Notes under the pieces: generated by a model
Database searches by the model: none
Seen by the model: only the letters and a program-made list of their open reading frames with translations
What the model was told of the DNA's origin: nothing
Made by a program: the position numbers and the translations under genes
Part shown: positions 39,144-52,274 of the stretch, piece after piece
Layout: each line of letters opens with the position of its first letter
How positions within the stretch are numbered: position 1 is the stretch's first letter
From: Geosiphon pyriformis
Taxonomy: Eukaryota; Glomeromycota; Glomeromycetes; Archaeosporales; Geosiphonaceae
Assembly: GCA_016748015.1 (NCBI GenBank)
Contig: JAAOMT010000088.1
Coordinates: forward strand, 228,286-292,285
Direction: 5' to 3'
DNA length: 64,000 bases

Positions 39144-41246
39144 ATGGCAGATCAGAAAATAGAATCAGATGCATCATCGAACTTAGTCAGCGAGGAGGAA
39201 AAAAATTCAACCAAGTCTTGCGAACCAGCACCACTTCCAAATCTTGAAATTCAAAAATCATCACCACCGTCCACCTTTATTGAAGATTTTACTATAGATC
39301 CAAATCCTAATAATATTGTATTTAAGCGGTATTCAGAAAAAGATCACGATAATGATAGTCATAATCCAGCAGAATCATTCGGTGAAGAAAATCGCTATTT
39401 TCCGGAACTGTTACGAAAGACTTCCGGTGGTGCTCAAAATGATCCTTGTTTTCTTAGTAATTCTCTATTGAAGTCAGTAAAGAGCAATATTAATTTTGAA
39501 GCATTAGAAAAATATGCGAGAGAAGAAAACACCGATTTTCTGGAACGGGATATTTTAAAAGAGGAATTCCTTGTTAATAGCCCGATTCATCTATCCCCAG
39601 CTTCAATGGCTCCTTTTCCACTTTCCAGAAATTCTTCACATCAAAAAATAATTCCCGCAAGTAAGATGAGTTTATATGGAGATCGAGTAAGGGTCAGTGC
39701 CAAGTTTTGATTTCAGGAGAATTCAAAAACTTAATGCAATTTGGAGATGGAATATATATAAAAAATTATATATTTCATAGGTGCTGGAAGAAGATTCACA
39801 AGATAAAATGCGGTTCACCTTTTTTTCTATTGATACTGGAACAATACAAGCGAATTCTCTTTTTGAAATACCTCCTCAAGGAACATCACTTACAAGTTTA
39901 TTAAAAAAAGGTGTTTTTTGGATTAACGTGCTAGCACCAAACGATTCAGAAATGAGAATTTTGAGCAAGGTAGGAATTTTTGGGGTTCAACTCTGGAATG
40001 TTTTAGTAATTTGAGATGTTCATTCAAATTCTAACTTTAAAATGGACACTCAACCGCAGATTTTTAACATTCATCATTTGACAATCGAAGATATTGCCAT
40101 GGAAGAATCTCGGGAAAAATGTGAACTTTTCAAAACATATTACTTCATTTCCTTCCGTTCTTATGTACAAGATCAAAATAGTCCAAATTTCTTGCAGCCT
40201 GTGAATATGTATAATGTTGTGATGAAAGAGGGAATTTTATCAGTAAGTGAGGAATAATAGGTTGCTAAATTGAACGCTGCCTTTTCACGTTGAGATTTTT
40301 GTTGACATCGGCATAGTTTCATTTCAAAGATGCACCTCATGCTTTCAATGTTCGACAAAGAATAAAGCAATTGAAGGAGTTCATAAAAGTCACGCCGGGT
40401 AAGTTCACATTTGCTAAAAATATTCTTGATAAAAAATTACTTTAATAAATTTTCTTCTTTCATTCAATTTTAATTTTCAAACAAAAGACTGGATAAATTA
40501 TGCTATACTCGATGACATCACGGATTCTTTTGCCCCATTAATCCACAAAGTCGAAGTAGAAACCGATACTGTGGATGAACTAGTGCTTATCCTCAAGCAA
40601 TCGGAACAATCAGATATGCTATTACGTATTGGGCATAATCGAAAGGTAGTGATGAGTCTGTTACGCTTACTGGGAAGTAAGGTTGATGTAATCAAAGGTC
40701 TCATTAAACGTTGCGAGGAAAGAGTACTGGCGACTGCGGGTGGTTTCGGAGATGTGACAATTTATTTGGGGGATGTTCAAGGTATGAATCAAATGACGAC
40801 TTTATGAAAGGTCGAAAATTAAATATTTGGAATAATGGAATTTCTTTTAAATTTTTTAAGATCATATTATCACCATGCTTCAAATCCTAAATCATTGCGA
40901 GAAAGTTCTTGGCAGGTCCCATTCCAATTACCTTGCCCAAATTTCTATCGAAATCACACAGCTTAGCAATCGAACAAATGATGCAGTCGGAAAGTTGACA
41001 ATTTTCGCTAGCATTCTGGTTCCGATGACTTTAGTATCAGGTATGTGGGAATATTCTTGCAGTTTAATCTCTATTGAGATTAAATATTGAAACAAATTAT
41101 GTGTTTCCATAGGAATTTTTGGAATGAATGTCAAAGTTCCAGGCAGAGATGAGGATGACTTGGTGTGGTTTTTCTGGATCAATGGAATATTGTTATTTTT
41201 TGGCATAATTGGGGTCATGGGAGCTAAACGACGTGGTTTAATATGA
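39144..41246 (+). CDS. CorA/Alr-type magnesium transporter
   Basis: A Mg2+ channel of the CorA superfamily, closest in layout to fungal Alr1/Mnr2. Seven exons: 39144-39692, 39781-39969, about 40061-40251, a short one near 40319-40399, 40488-40781, 40861-41040 and 41113-41246. The first 180 residues are an acidic, Ser-rich cytosolic N-terminus. The soluble domain has FFSIDTG, VFWINVLAP, the conserved HHLTIEDIAMEESREKCE and FKTYYFISFRSY. A long helical stalk follows (DSFAPLIHKVEVETDTVDEL and on to LLRIGHNRKVVMSLLRLLGS). The pore end has FASILVPMTLVSG, then FGMNVKVPG with the signature GMN, and a second membrane span (FFWINGILLFFGIIGVMGA). The last exon junction falls within VSG-IFGMN. The protein ends KRRGLI. 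Location is plasma membrane or vacuole. Confidence 0.9.
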
Positions 41247-42154
41247 TTACTTCATTTTCGTTTCCCATCTGCTCAAAGCTTGAGGAAATATTTCTTTTGG
41301 ATTTGCATAAATTTTGGTTTCTAGTGATTTTAAACAGAGTATGGATACATAGAACTATTTTAGAGCTAGAATTAATTATAAATAGTAACGTTGTGAGTTC
41401 AAAAGTTAATTAATAGTTTAGCGCGATCAAACCTAATTGACAGCATCGGGCAATAATACTTTTGAAATTTTATAATCAACTAAGGATCATGTCAAATAAA
41501 GTTTTTGGATTGAGTTTATAATTTTTATAAGTTGAAGTGAATTTTTTTAAAAATCGTTTCGTTTTCACGAATAAAAATCTCTTTTACCGACATAGTTTCT
41601 TAATATTCAAAATATTATTGTTATTTGGATAGCATTACAAAATTAATTTAATTTTCAACAGCTCTGCAAAGGGAATACAATTTAAGAAAGTGAAATTTGG
41701 GATTTTTTTCAATTAACGTGGAAAGTTGCATTAATTGTGTTTATTGCGGCTCGTCAGAAAGATATTTAGAATTCAGTTATTACTTAAACTATATCTTGTG
41801 ATCAAATGATTTGAGATTAGAAGGTATTACAAAGCCCTAGACTGTAAATTTTTTAAAAGCAAAAATGCTTTCGCTCCAACTATTCATCTAAAAAGCTCAC
41901 AAAGAGGATAAAGCAAATTTAGAAATGCAGAAATATTCAGAATCTGAATATAGATAAGATTCTTGTGCTACAAAAGTATTGGCATTCGATTATTTTTTGA
42001 GTATTTCTTCCCACATCGAAAATTTGACGTGAGAATATAATAAAAAAGCTCACAGTTTTGTTATATTAGATTTAGAATATTTGTTACGCGAGAATTAACC
42101 TTTTTTTAAAATGAGGGTTTGTCATATGGGAAATGATTATTAAAATAGTCAAAT
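41247..42154. other. Intergenic between convergent genes
   Basis: About 900 bases holding the 3' ends of the CorA and lipase-fold genes. No other feature seen. Confidence 0.5.
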
Positions 42155-43731
42155 CTACTTTTGCCAGGTTTTATCATTGGGAATAAAGCTTTCAGTAGGA
42201 GTTAGGCTTGAAGGAACCTTTGGTAAAAAGTTATTCTGACTACAATCTGTAATCATAACACCAAAGTAAGGTCCATAATGATCCTTCGGATTTTTTGTTT
42301 TTTCTTTATCAATGCAATTCTAATAAATTTTCAATTAGGAAACGGGTTAATATTTTATAAATATATGATCAGCTTTAAAAAATAAGAAATTTCAAATTTA
42401 ACCTTGTTCTCCACAAAATCCGTTGAAAGTGGGTTCGAAGCTCTTGCACAAATTATAATTTGATGGTTTACACCACTATCCCAAAACTCAGTGCCACCAT
42501 GAACATAATTCTCGCCTTTATATTCAACTGGTTCCCGTGGGATATTATCTCGCTGATTAGTGAATCTAACAGATGGTATGAGACTGTTAACATGTTTTGC
42601 GTAGGCCTCGTTGCCGATACGTGGTTTCCCAAAAGAAAAGGTTTCGACTACTATTGAACGCTTGATATTTTTGACGAGATAAAGAGCAGCAAATTCAGCA
42701 TAAACTAAAGATTAATTAGATTTTGAAAGTTATATTTTAAAAATAAAACCTCCAATAATTCTAAATTTTGAAGAGGGAAAACAAATCATATATATTACCA
42801 CCAGCGAGGCCATATCCAATAAAGTAAATGGATTTCCAATTTGGGTTTGATTCAACACCGTTAATTAGATCTTTGCCTTCATGCGATTCCCATTCTAAAT
42901 ATCTCGCCTTGAAACCATTATGGATTTTAGCACCAGGTACGCCAGGAAAATCCACCATTTGAGAGTTTTCTTTTCGAAGCTCTTGAGTCAATTCATTTTC
43001 CATCTTGCCAAATGCATATATAGCTATATTTTTGTTAATCGTAAAGACTCCTGCAGCAACAAGAGATGGGTTAACATTGAAAAATAATAACAATTATGTT
43101 TGAAGTCAAAAATTAAATTAAGCTTGGAAATTGATTCGACAAATTTACCAGAAGTTTCTTCAGTTGGTTTTATTTGTTTTTGAACTAAACAATATGCGGC
43201 TGTGGCTAATTTAGCAAATTTGTAAAAAGTTTCGAATAAAAGTCTGTCGACTTCATTGTCTGATTTTGGAGGGTTGGCTGCGATTATTTGCTCATTGGAA
43301 AATATAGTTTCTAAATTAGAGCCATTAATTTCTTCTAAGGGTAAAAAAATTGGAATGGTTGAGAGGTTTGATTGAGAAATATTCGCATCTGTTTCAGGTT
43401 TTGAAGGTTCATAGAATGGATTCAGGCTAGTGTCAAATTCTTTTTTGCTAGCTGCTGTGATAAGGTTTGAGGCTCTAAAATCTTGAGCTTGTTCTTCTAT
43501 ACTCTCAAAATCGGATACCGATTCATCATATATCTGGTTTTCAAAAGCATCCTCGTCATATATGTTTTTTGATGGGATCAATGTATCGATTTCTTCAGTG
43601 AAATTTGGTAATACAGGACTGATTGGATTCAGTTCGTATGTTATCGGCGAAGCGTTTAATAAGAAATACAAAGAGCTTGAATTCCAAAAGAGAATGAACA
43701 CAAATATAGCTCTAGATAAAGATTTTTTCAT
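42155..43731 (-). CDS. Secreted class 3 lipase-fold protein lacking the nucleophile serine
   Basis: Four exons join from ATG 43731 to 42155. The N-terminus (MKKSLSRAIFVFILFW) is a signal peptide or anchor, followed by about 150 acidic, Ser/Asn-rich residues. The lipase domain then begins (FAKLATAAYCL) and continues through HNGFKARYLEW. The nucleophile elbow, normally GHSLGG, reads GYGLAG across an intron before VYAEFAALYL, so the serine is glycine. The other landmarks are intact: FSFGKPRIGNEAYAKHVN, FTNQRDNIP with the catalytic Asp, YVHGGTEFW, and DHYGPYFG with the catalytic His near the end, as in Rhizomucor-type lipases. The gene is open and well spliced, so this looks like a maintained non-catalytic member, perhaps lipid-binding, and not a fresh pseudogene. 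Confidence 0.8.
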
Positions 43732-45200
43732 GGTTGAAAGATTTTTGTATTTTCACCGAACTTTATAACCGAAACATGTAAAGATACTGAAGGAACTGAT
43801 AAAATTAGCTAGAAGTACCCTGGATTTCTCTAGCAAACTTTATATCATTATGTGTAAATGTTAAGCTTTGTTTTGTTTACAAATAAACTTTAAGATCGAG
43901 GTTATCGTTATCAATTTCTAAACCGAGTTTGGTTTCTTGAATTTAAGTAGAAAGCAGGCCTTAGTTGCTTGCGAAAAATTTTAGGCAACTAAATTAATTA
44001 GGAAAAAAAGGGCTCTTCCGAAATATTTAAGTCAGTCCAATTTTGAAGATTAGGCTGAACAAAAAGATTGATTGAATGAAAGCCCCAATTTAGGGGTTTA
44101 GTGAATGATGGCGAAATTTATTATTTGTGATCTAAAGATATTATTTTTGTTGAATAAAATTTGAAGGTGGCACATGTAAATAGATCAAACTCTCATCTAA
44201 TCAATGAAAATGAAATTTTAAATTCCCCGAAAAAGGGACTCGGTTCATAAAAATAATAGCTTAATTGAAGAATCCTCTTAATAAAAATAACCAATATAAA
44301 AATATAATGTGGCTCTGCCCTTAAAATCAAAAACATTCACAACAGACTCTTGATTCAACATTTTTTCAAATCCATGTTCAATATTATAGAAGTAATGAAA
44401 TCTTAATGCTTTTTCAAATATTGAGATCCTAAATGAGAATTAAACTTAAAACTGACATTTCTCAAAATATGAAAGTTGCAATTAGTGTAAGAAGTTGAAA
44501 TGATGCTGCACGAAAACATTATGCATTTATGGTGGGATAGGATATTCTTAATCAGAAGTCGTCTCCAATAAATTTATGAGACACAACTAAAATGTTGTCA
44601 AGCGGGTAAACAACTGAGCCATTACGAGGTTCGTCAAAAAAATAATATTTATAAGTGAAATTAATTAGATAAGATTGTTAATAAGATGTAATTAATGTTA
44701 AAGCCAATTTATACAAAAAATTTAATTTATATTTTACTTGAATGAGATAAGATTTCTTTCTCGACTGAAAGGCAAAAGTCCATGAAGAAAAAATTAATTG
44801 ATTAGTGTTTCAAATCTTGAAATCTCAACTCCGTAGCAAAGCAAACCAGAAATTCAAACAAATTATTAAATTACTTTGTTTTCATTGTTTTATTAGGTAT
44901 TTGTTCAAATGACGTCTGATGGTAAAGTCCCACAATAATTTGTTTTGGAATATTTCTTCACATCTGACGGTTTTTGCCTTTGTTATTGTTGTTGCTTAAC
45001 TTGGTTGATCATTTCAGCGTTCAAGAACCCTTTAACGTTTCAAGAATTTGTAAATGTGATATTTGTTTAGGTTTTCTAATAAAATGTGTACAAAGAAATT
45101 GATTATAGAACTGGGATTCTTTTTCAACTATTAATGACAAAAAAGTCTCTTTTGAAGGTAATCATGCATATTATTGAAGGTATCTTTTGAATTATTATAC
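43732..45200. other. Intergenic, upstream of the lipase-fold gene
   Basis: Normal AT-rich sequence without a credible frame. It should include the lipase-gene promoter; no motif is assigned. Confidence 0.45.
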
Positions 45201-46599
45201 TGCTGAAATACTTAAAATAAATGCAACAATTCAAATTCTTTGTGAATAAATTCTTAAACCCAAAAATTAGCCAACAATATTTAGATTAACCAAAATCAGA
45301 TTTCAAAAAATGATTGAATCTTATTATTATATATATGCAAATAAGTTTTTTAATAATTTTACTACTATAAATTTAACAAAGGAATGCTTTTCAACGTGTA
45401 AAATATTTGCTTAAGATTTCAGTATTTTGTTTAAACATCAATTTTATGGCTTGAATTATCAATAAAACTTAATTAAGATTGAATATTACTTTTTTAACAT
45501 TTAAATTATTGAATTGTTATTTTTTTTCATAAAAATGTAAACATATTTTTGACCATTGATTTATATCAATTTTTGAATTTTGTATAGTTAATGTTTAACA
45601 TTGTTTTTTATTGTTTTAATTTTTTGAATTAGCATTGTTATGCTTGGTTTTCAATTTTATTATTAATTATATAGATAATGTATTAACTACTAATATCACA
45701 TATTTAACCACTCTATTTTTAGAATTAATTGCTGACTTGGTTATTTTTTTTCTCTTCAAAATTAATTTTATATATATTTTATCTCTTTCTAAATTTGTAT
45801 TTTATTAAAGTTTGATTATTTAATTATTTTAAAATACTTAAAAAAAACTAACCAGTATTGTTAATATTGTTATGAGTCAAAATAATATGCTAACAAATAG
45901 TAAAAAAAATAAGTTGTATAATAATATAAATAATTTAATCAAGAGAATTAATTGAATAAATAAATAATTTAATTAATGTAATTAGTTTTATAAAATTACG
46001 TTTACTTGTTTTTTCAAAAAATCTTAAAGTTGAAAAATAGTTTGTAATAATTAATAAAAAATAACACAGCTGTTATGATCTATGTTTTAGTTAACACTTT
46101 TAATATTTAATAACAAGTATTGTTTATTTTTTAATAATTCTTTTACTAAAGTTAACAGTAATATAATCAAAAAAAGAATTAAATATAAAAATAATAAAGA
46201 TAAATTTAATTGTTAATAATTAGATAAATAAATATAGTTTTAAGAAATTTTACTTATATATTTTAAAAAAAAATAAACAGCATTTCTTTAAAGCATTTTT
46301 TTTAAGTAAAATAAACACAAAACAGCTTTTGGCTTTAAGTAGAAGTTTTTTTTTGTTTAAAGTTTTTTCTAAACAATTAATTAAGACCAGTTTTAGTGTA
46401 ATTGTTATTATCATAAAGAATCTAAGAATTTTTAACAAAAAACTGTTAATAAAACCACTTTTTTTTCTTAGCAAATCTTTTTATTATTGTTTAAATAACC
46501 AAAAAAGCCAAAGAAACAACTTTTCATTTTAAAGTACCAAAAAAAATTGTTTCTTTTTATATTTTTTAAAACAATACTTTTAATCTTAAAGTTTATTTT

Positions 46600-47922
46600 T
46601 TTCTTATAAAAAATAAGATATTAATTTTTTAATGTTTTTATTAATTCTGTTATAATTATACTAATTATAGTAGTTAATTTTAATTCGGCTATAAATAATA
46701 GTTCTTTTCTTATTTTAAATAATAACAATAGCAACATATTTGCTAAAACTGGTTTTAAAAGCAAAACAATTTATATTTTACACATAACTTTTATTAATTA
46801 ATTTATTAAATTAATAAATAGAAACTTAAGTACTTTTTTTTGCTTTCTAAAAACATTATTGGTTTTAATAATGCTTAAAAAACAATTTCAAATTTTTGAT
46901 AAATAATTTTTACTTTGGTATTTAATAAAATTACAAATATTAAATTGGCTTATATTAAAACTATCTTTTAGTTTTTATTTAGTTTTATTGGTTTAAAATT
47001 AGTTATTACATTTTAAGTTTTTTTGAATACTATTATTAAAATAAAACTTATTAAATTACTTTTTTTATTACTTTAAAAATTGCAAAATTTTCTGTTGTTT
47101 TTGTTATTATAGCTTTGTATAATATTTTTATAGACATATTTTTTAACAAATTAAATATAGTTTAAATGTTTTAGTAAAATTTTAAATATTAAGTTAAATT
47201 TTATTAATTTATTACAATATGTTATTGTGCATTTTAAGCTTTTTAAAGTTACTAAAACTGCTTTTATATGCTAATTAATTTTAATAATAAAAAATAATTG
47301 CTTTTTAAGATTTATTTAAGACTAAGTTATTTAATTTTTTTACTGTATTGTTTTTTAAATTAGTAAATTAATTTCTTAAATTGATAATTAAACTTGTTTT
47401 ATTTTTTAGTTTCTAAATACTTATTATCAAAATTTTGTTATAATTAAATTTAAGTTTAAAAAATTCCAAATAATACTATTTTTAAAACTGGTATTTTGTA
47501 AAAAAATTATATTTAATAAAAAATTCTTGAATGTCAATGTTATTATAAATATTAAAATTTAAAATATTTGATTTTGATTGTAAATGGTTTTTTGTTTTTT
47601 ATTTAAATAATTTACTGATTTTAAAGTACTGGTTTTTTAGTTCAATAGAAAAATATCTTATGTCAAAGCAGTGTATTTTTATTATTAAATTTTTTTCAAT
47701 TGTATTTTTAAAAATATATAATAAGTTGATAATATTTTTAAGTTTTTAAGCTTTTTTATAAAAGATAACAAAAAAGCAATTTGTTTATAATTATGTAAAT
47801 TTATTAAAAATATTAAATGTTTAGATTGTTTATAAATAAAATATAAATACAAAGTTTGTTGTTGTCTAATTTAAAATAGTTTTGATTGATTTAAATGATT
47901 AATTATATATTGTTTTTAGCAT
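46600..47922 (+). repeat. Decayed long repeat, copy 2, ending in a desert motif
   Basis: Aligns in the same direction with 35281-36487. It keeps a few more G/C bases, for example ACTGGTTTTAAAAGC near 46749 and TTGGTTTAAAATTAG near 46989. Confidence 0.5.
47886..47922 (+). repeat. Desert motif copy, heavily decayed
   Basis: Reads GATTTAAATGATTAATTATA and continues to GTTTTTAGCAT. It is assigned because of its position at the end of the long repeat and its residual match. Confidence 0.4.
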
Positions 47923-48517
47923 AATCTATAATTATATAAAATAATCATATTTTATAATAGTTTTTGGTTAAACTATATTTTTGAATAGAATTTAACCTAT
48001 TAAGTTATTTTTTTGAATATTATTATATATAAAAAATAAATATTTTAAAGTAATAATAAAACAATTAAAAAATAATATTTAAATATATTGTAATTTAAAA
48101 TTAATAAATTTAAATAAATATAATAAATTATATATATATTAAATTTAATAATTATAGTTTACAAAAATATTATTTGTTTTATTAAAATTATTTAATTGTC
48201 AAATCAAATTAAGTACTAAAAATTATGTTTTATTTTAATAAAATTCTATTTATAAAAACAGATAAAAAAAGTTGTAATTGTAATTAATTTGAGTTGATTA
48301 TTAATTAAAAGTTTTATGTCTTTTTAAATTAATATTTAAAATGTTTAAAAGTGTATTTGGCTTTTATTCCTGTGTTTAGGCTTATAAATAATTACAAAAT
48401 CAAAGTCTAAAAATAATAAAACTAATAAGCTTATTTTTTTATTAATGCTTTAACAAAATGAGATCCTTCCACTAACTATAGCACAAAACACATGTGTTCT
48501 ACAATAGGCGCGAATTA

Positions 48518-48551
48518 TGAGCTTTCTGCACGTGACCAGCCACTAAGCTTA
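48518..48551 (-). repeat. Desert motif copy, GC-rich
   Basis: The minus strand contains TTAGTGGCTGGTCACGTGCA, nearly the same as the copy at 58001-58034. The conserved unit extends about 60 bases further on the minus strand, through AATTCGCGCCTATTGTAGAA. It is a small GC island in a desert and has no skewed body attached. Confidence 0.8.
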
Positions 48552-49200
48552 TTTTTATTAAAAGCTTAAGTGACAAAAAATATTTTAAGTTCTTTTAATT
48601 ACAAAATATAATTATTTTAGATTGTTTGTATTTAAATAAAATGCTATTTTTTAAATACTGTAAACAATTATTAATAAACTATTGAATATAATATTATTAA
48701 CATTTAATTTAAAGCATTGAAAATTAAAAATAATAGATATTAATTTTTGATAATTTTATTGAATTTATGAAATTTACATATATTTTTAATAATTTGTTTT
48801 TTAATAAATAGTATAATGCATTCAATTTTGTTTCAAAAAGTATATATATTAATTTAAATAAAAGCTGTATATATTTTTATCAGGTTAATAAAATAATAAT
48901 ATTTAAATAAATATCTGTTTTTTATTAAAAATTAAATATTGAACTTGAAAAAAAAACGAAGATTTTTTTATTTGTCTTTTTTATTAGTTATATAAGTAAA
49001 ATTTTCAAAGTTGTAAAAAAATATTCTAAAAAACAGAGATTAATTAAATTTTCTTTTTTGAATTTTATTTATTAAAATTAACTTGAAAAGTAAGCAAATT
49101 GCTGTTGTAATGTTTTAAATAAATAACTATTAAAAATAATTGCAATCTGTTTTTGAATTTTTAAAGTGCCAAATGAAACATAAAATTATGCTAGCATATT

Positions 49201-49727
49201 ATCTTTTTACTCTCAAATATTCTTGAAAAGATTAAAGCTGCAATTTTGAAATTTTTTACACATTCAATTTGCTATTTGTTAACATTTTACTTTAATTTGT
49301 AACAATATTGTTGATTTTGACTTGCCTGTAAGATTCATGAGTTACGGGTCCATAAAAAGATTTTGCAAATTTTAGGGCAGAACGAGTGCTATCTGTAAAG
49401 TCAATTTGCAAATGAGAAGATTCTAGAATTCTTTATTATCCTATTCTGATGAATACCACTTGAGGAAGTGTGGAACGGGAAGTGATAGCTGTTCCCATTT
49501 TCATAAAACGCATGGTAGCTACGGTTTCAAAATTAAATTAAAAACAAAACCATTTTTTGAGAGTTAAATTCAAATCCCTCATATTTATTATGACAATTTT
49601 TATTTTCATTGAAATTCCACTAATGATATATATATTTAGTACACATTTGAATAAAAGATCAAAAAAATAAATAAACTTGCTAAAAGTTTTTCTTTAATCT
49701 AAAATATAAATTAGCTGATATTGAATT
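49201..49727. other. Intergenic, 3' of the secreted-protein gene
   Basis: AT-rich with a more normal stretch at 49320-49540. No gene recognised. Confidence 0.4.
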
Positions 49728-50135
49728 TCAATTGCCAAAGCCAATGACCCACCAAGGATTCCACCACCAAGGGACACAATAAGCTTGAGCACAACTCCAG
49801 CAAGTTTTCGGTTTGACCACACATTTCTTATTTATCTTCTGACAATGCAAATTTTGCCACCAACTACAGTATGGTGATACCCAAGGGCACCAAGCACATT
49901 GCGGCCAATAGCTGCCGCTCGCTTGTATATTTTTATTTGAATTTCCATTCACGCTTCCATCTGCTTGACCATTTGCTTGACCATTATTTTCTGGTAATGG
50001 AGTCTCATCCAATGGTACCGGATCATTGGCAGTGTTTGGAGGGTCTTGGGCCGTGACCATGGTCACGGTGTTGACAGCGATTAAAGCCAAAAGGAAAATA
50101 GCCACAAAAAATAGATTCAAAGTTTTTTTGTTCAT
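49728..50135 (-). CDS. Small secreted Trp/Cys-rich protein with Opy2-type cysteine spacing
   Basis: A single-exon gene of 135 codons. The N-terminus (MNKKTLNLFFVAIFLLALIA) is a clear signal peptide, probably cut near VTAQ. A Pro/Asn/Gly-rich linker of about 50 residues follows (PENNGQANGQADGS). The C-terminal domain is packed with Trp and Cys: C-x2-C-x6-C-x7-C-x6-C-x6-C-x2-C-x4-C, ending WWWNPWWVIGFGN. The spacing matches the relic at 14159-14330 and resembles the Opy2 extracellular domain, but there is no membrane anchor, so it should be released to the outside or wall. It could be an effector-like or wall protein; the role is unknown. The start is clear from the signal peptide and upstream TATA box. 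Confidence 0.8.
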   Translation of the reverse strand: MNKKTLNLFFVAIFLLALIAVNTVTMVTAQDPPNTANDPVPLDETPLPENNGQANGQADGSVNGNSNKNIQASGSYWPQCAWCPWVSPYCSWWQNLHCQKINKKCVVKPKTCWSCAQAYCVPWWWNPWWVIGFGN

Positions 50136-50225
50136 TTTTGGAAGATTCTTTGAAGCTAACAGTTTAAATTATTTTTACTTTGGTTCTGTTTTCAAGAATG
50201 ATTTGAAATTTGATGGATTGAGGGG

Positions 50226-50240
50226 GTCTTATATAGCGAA
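50226..50240 (-). promoter_or_regulatory. TATA box of the secreted-protein gene
   Basis: The minus strand reads GCTATATAAGACCCC about 95 bases before the ATG at 50135, a normal distance for a TATA element. Confidence 0.6.
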
Positions 50241-50470
50241 TTTAGAAATATAAAAGATAAAATTTTTACGTTGTGACCATTAAAATCAACTAACTAAAAG
50301 ATAGGCTACATCTGGCGTAAATTTCATTGTCGTTAAATTTTGTAAACTATGAAAATTAACAAATTTAGAATAGGTTATCGGGTTTTTAAGTATACCTCAC
50401 CTTCCTAGTAGGAGTAAAAAGATAAATTTAGTTTAAAATTTCTGGTAAAATTTTTAGAATTTTCGCAATG

Positions 50471-51540
50471 AGAGTTTAATGGTTTCTAAAATTAAAATTG
50501 ATCCGCATTCCCATTTTCACAAAAGGAGATTTTGATTGAAAGCCTCGATCATTGTTGTGGCAAACCTACATGAACAATTTTAGATTTTGAAGAATTAGTC
50601 TATCATAATTTCCTTTCTTAATATTTGCATCATTAATTTGGCTCTTCTTTTAAGGTTTAGCCTAAATTTGGTTAGTATAGTTGCTTGACTGTTGGCACAT
50701 ATATAGAAATTATCATTATAAGGCTAAAGACCAAATTTATAAATATAACTTTAGGTAAATCGAGGATTATATTATATTAAAGTTAAAATATTTCCTTAAA
50801 ATAGACCTTTGCAAATTCATAGTTGCCTCTCTGAATGAAATTTGGTTATTTTTTTCATAGAAATGCATGCAAGATTTATTTGGTATATTTGCTCAAGGAA
50901 AAATGCCGCATGTAAATTATGCCAGAGAATAAGATATTTGATATTATAAGATGCAAATCGATTTGTTGGTTACCTGGATAAAACTTTCAATATGATTAAC
51001 CTTTCGTCAAAGAAAGTGCCTTTCAAAGTCTAAAAAACACTAGAAATTATGGTGAATAAAATAGACTTTTAAATAAAAATCATAAGCGATCATATAAATA
51101 CCACAAAATACGATCACATATGTTGTTTTTCCCTAGGAAATTTAACTTGCCCGCAAAAGACGGTTTCTTTTAAAAATTTAGCCCTAACTACTTCAGATAC
51201 AGTCCTGGCGGATAGTAATGGAGAACAATTCTTTTGGATTACACAATTTTTTAAAATACAAACCCAGAAAAACTTGTCATTCAAGATATCTTAATCCCAA
51301 TGCTATGATATATATAAAAACTAATATTTAGTATGGCCCCCTTCTGGATTTATACAAGCTTGAATATCGGCAAGAATGTTATAAATATTAGTAAGGACCA
51401 CTTCTCTGGAGGATTTGCCCATTCTTTTTTACTCCCAATAAAAACCTCTAAATTCCGTTTTTTTTTCAACCATTTCTTTTACTTTTTTATCCATGATGGC
51501 CATAGCAGAACACGACATAGAGGTCTTGCTTGGAGGTGGG
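50471..51540. repeat. Long direct repeat, right copy
   Basis: Same orientation as 1-1187 and nearly identical, lacking the 95-base and about 20-base segments. It begins about 335 bases upstream of the secreted-protein start codon and ends at GGAGGTGGG, after which the two loci differ. The high identity argues for a recent duplication compared with the inverted arms. Confidence 0.93.
51310..51540 (-). pseudogene. Relic of an unidentified coding sequence in the right direct repeat
   Basis: The minus strand reads MSCSAMAIMDKKVKEMVEKK and on to YWE, stop, KRMGKSSREVVLTNIYNI, ending GGHTKY and TAG. It shares its stop with the left copy. Family unknown. Confidence 0.4.
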
Positions 51541-52274
51541 GGTGATTCCAAGATAATTCTATAATTTTTGTATAGCCATTGAATAATTTCTGTATCGAGT
51601 CATATTTCAATTTAAAGTTCAATTTTGGTTGAAGTAACAAAAAGCATTCCTTATTTTAATTAGAGTTTGAGTAAATTAAACTTTTTTATTCATTCGAATT
51701 TAAGAAAAAATTTGAAAGATATTAAGTTTCCTTATTTTACCAAATACTCTACTACAAAGTACAATTATCATATATCGTGTTCTATCTAAATAATATTGCT
51801 ATTATTTAAATGATGTAATCATAATTGATTTTTTGTTAAAGTAAATATACATAAATAAAAACAGATAATTTAATAATTATCTTCTTAATATGCTTTTTTT
51901 CTTTTTTCTTGAATTTTATTGTTAAAATTAGCTTGAGAATAAGAGACTTGTCCCTTAATTCATTGAATAAATAACTATTAAAAATAATTGATATTTGTTA
52001 TTAAATTCTAAAACATCCTAACTAAAACATAGACCTATAGCAACTGTAATTTAAGACAAATTACATTAAATGAATTCTTTACATCTTTAATTTGTTTTTT
52101 GTTAAAATTTTTTAAATAGATTTATATTGTTTTTAATTACTTTACTTTTTGCTATTTATTAGCTTATTAGTTATATTTGTAACAAAATAATTTTTTAAAA
52201 TCTATATAAATAAAAATTCTAATAAATACATCTTTAAATGTTTAAAAATCTTATTTAATTTTTGCAAAAAATAG

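Larger units (their letters stand above)
45201..49200. other. AT desert
   Basis: Four kilobases of low-complexity A/T. From about 46330 to 48000 the plus strand is G-over-C skewed. It contains the second long-repeat copy and one GC-rich motif copy. Frames such as 46250-46474 and 46329-46532 overlap on opposite strands and are Lys/Leu/Phe-rich artefacts. Confidence 0.75.

Noticed and set aside
42761-42800. Exon reading GNIYDLFSLFKI at the lipase elbow
   Set aside because: A GTAATATATA donor lies just after GLAG; splicing to VYAEFAALYL restores the family pattern, so the extra residues are intron.
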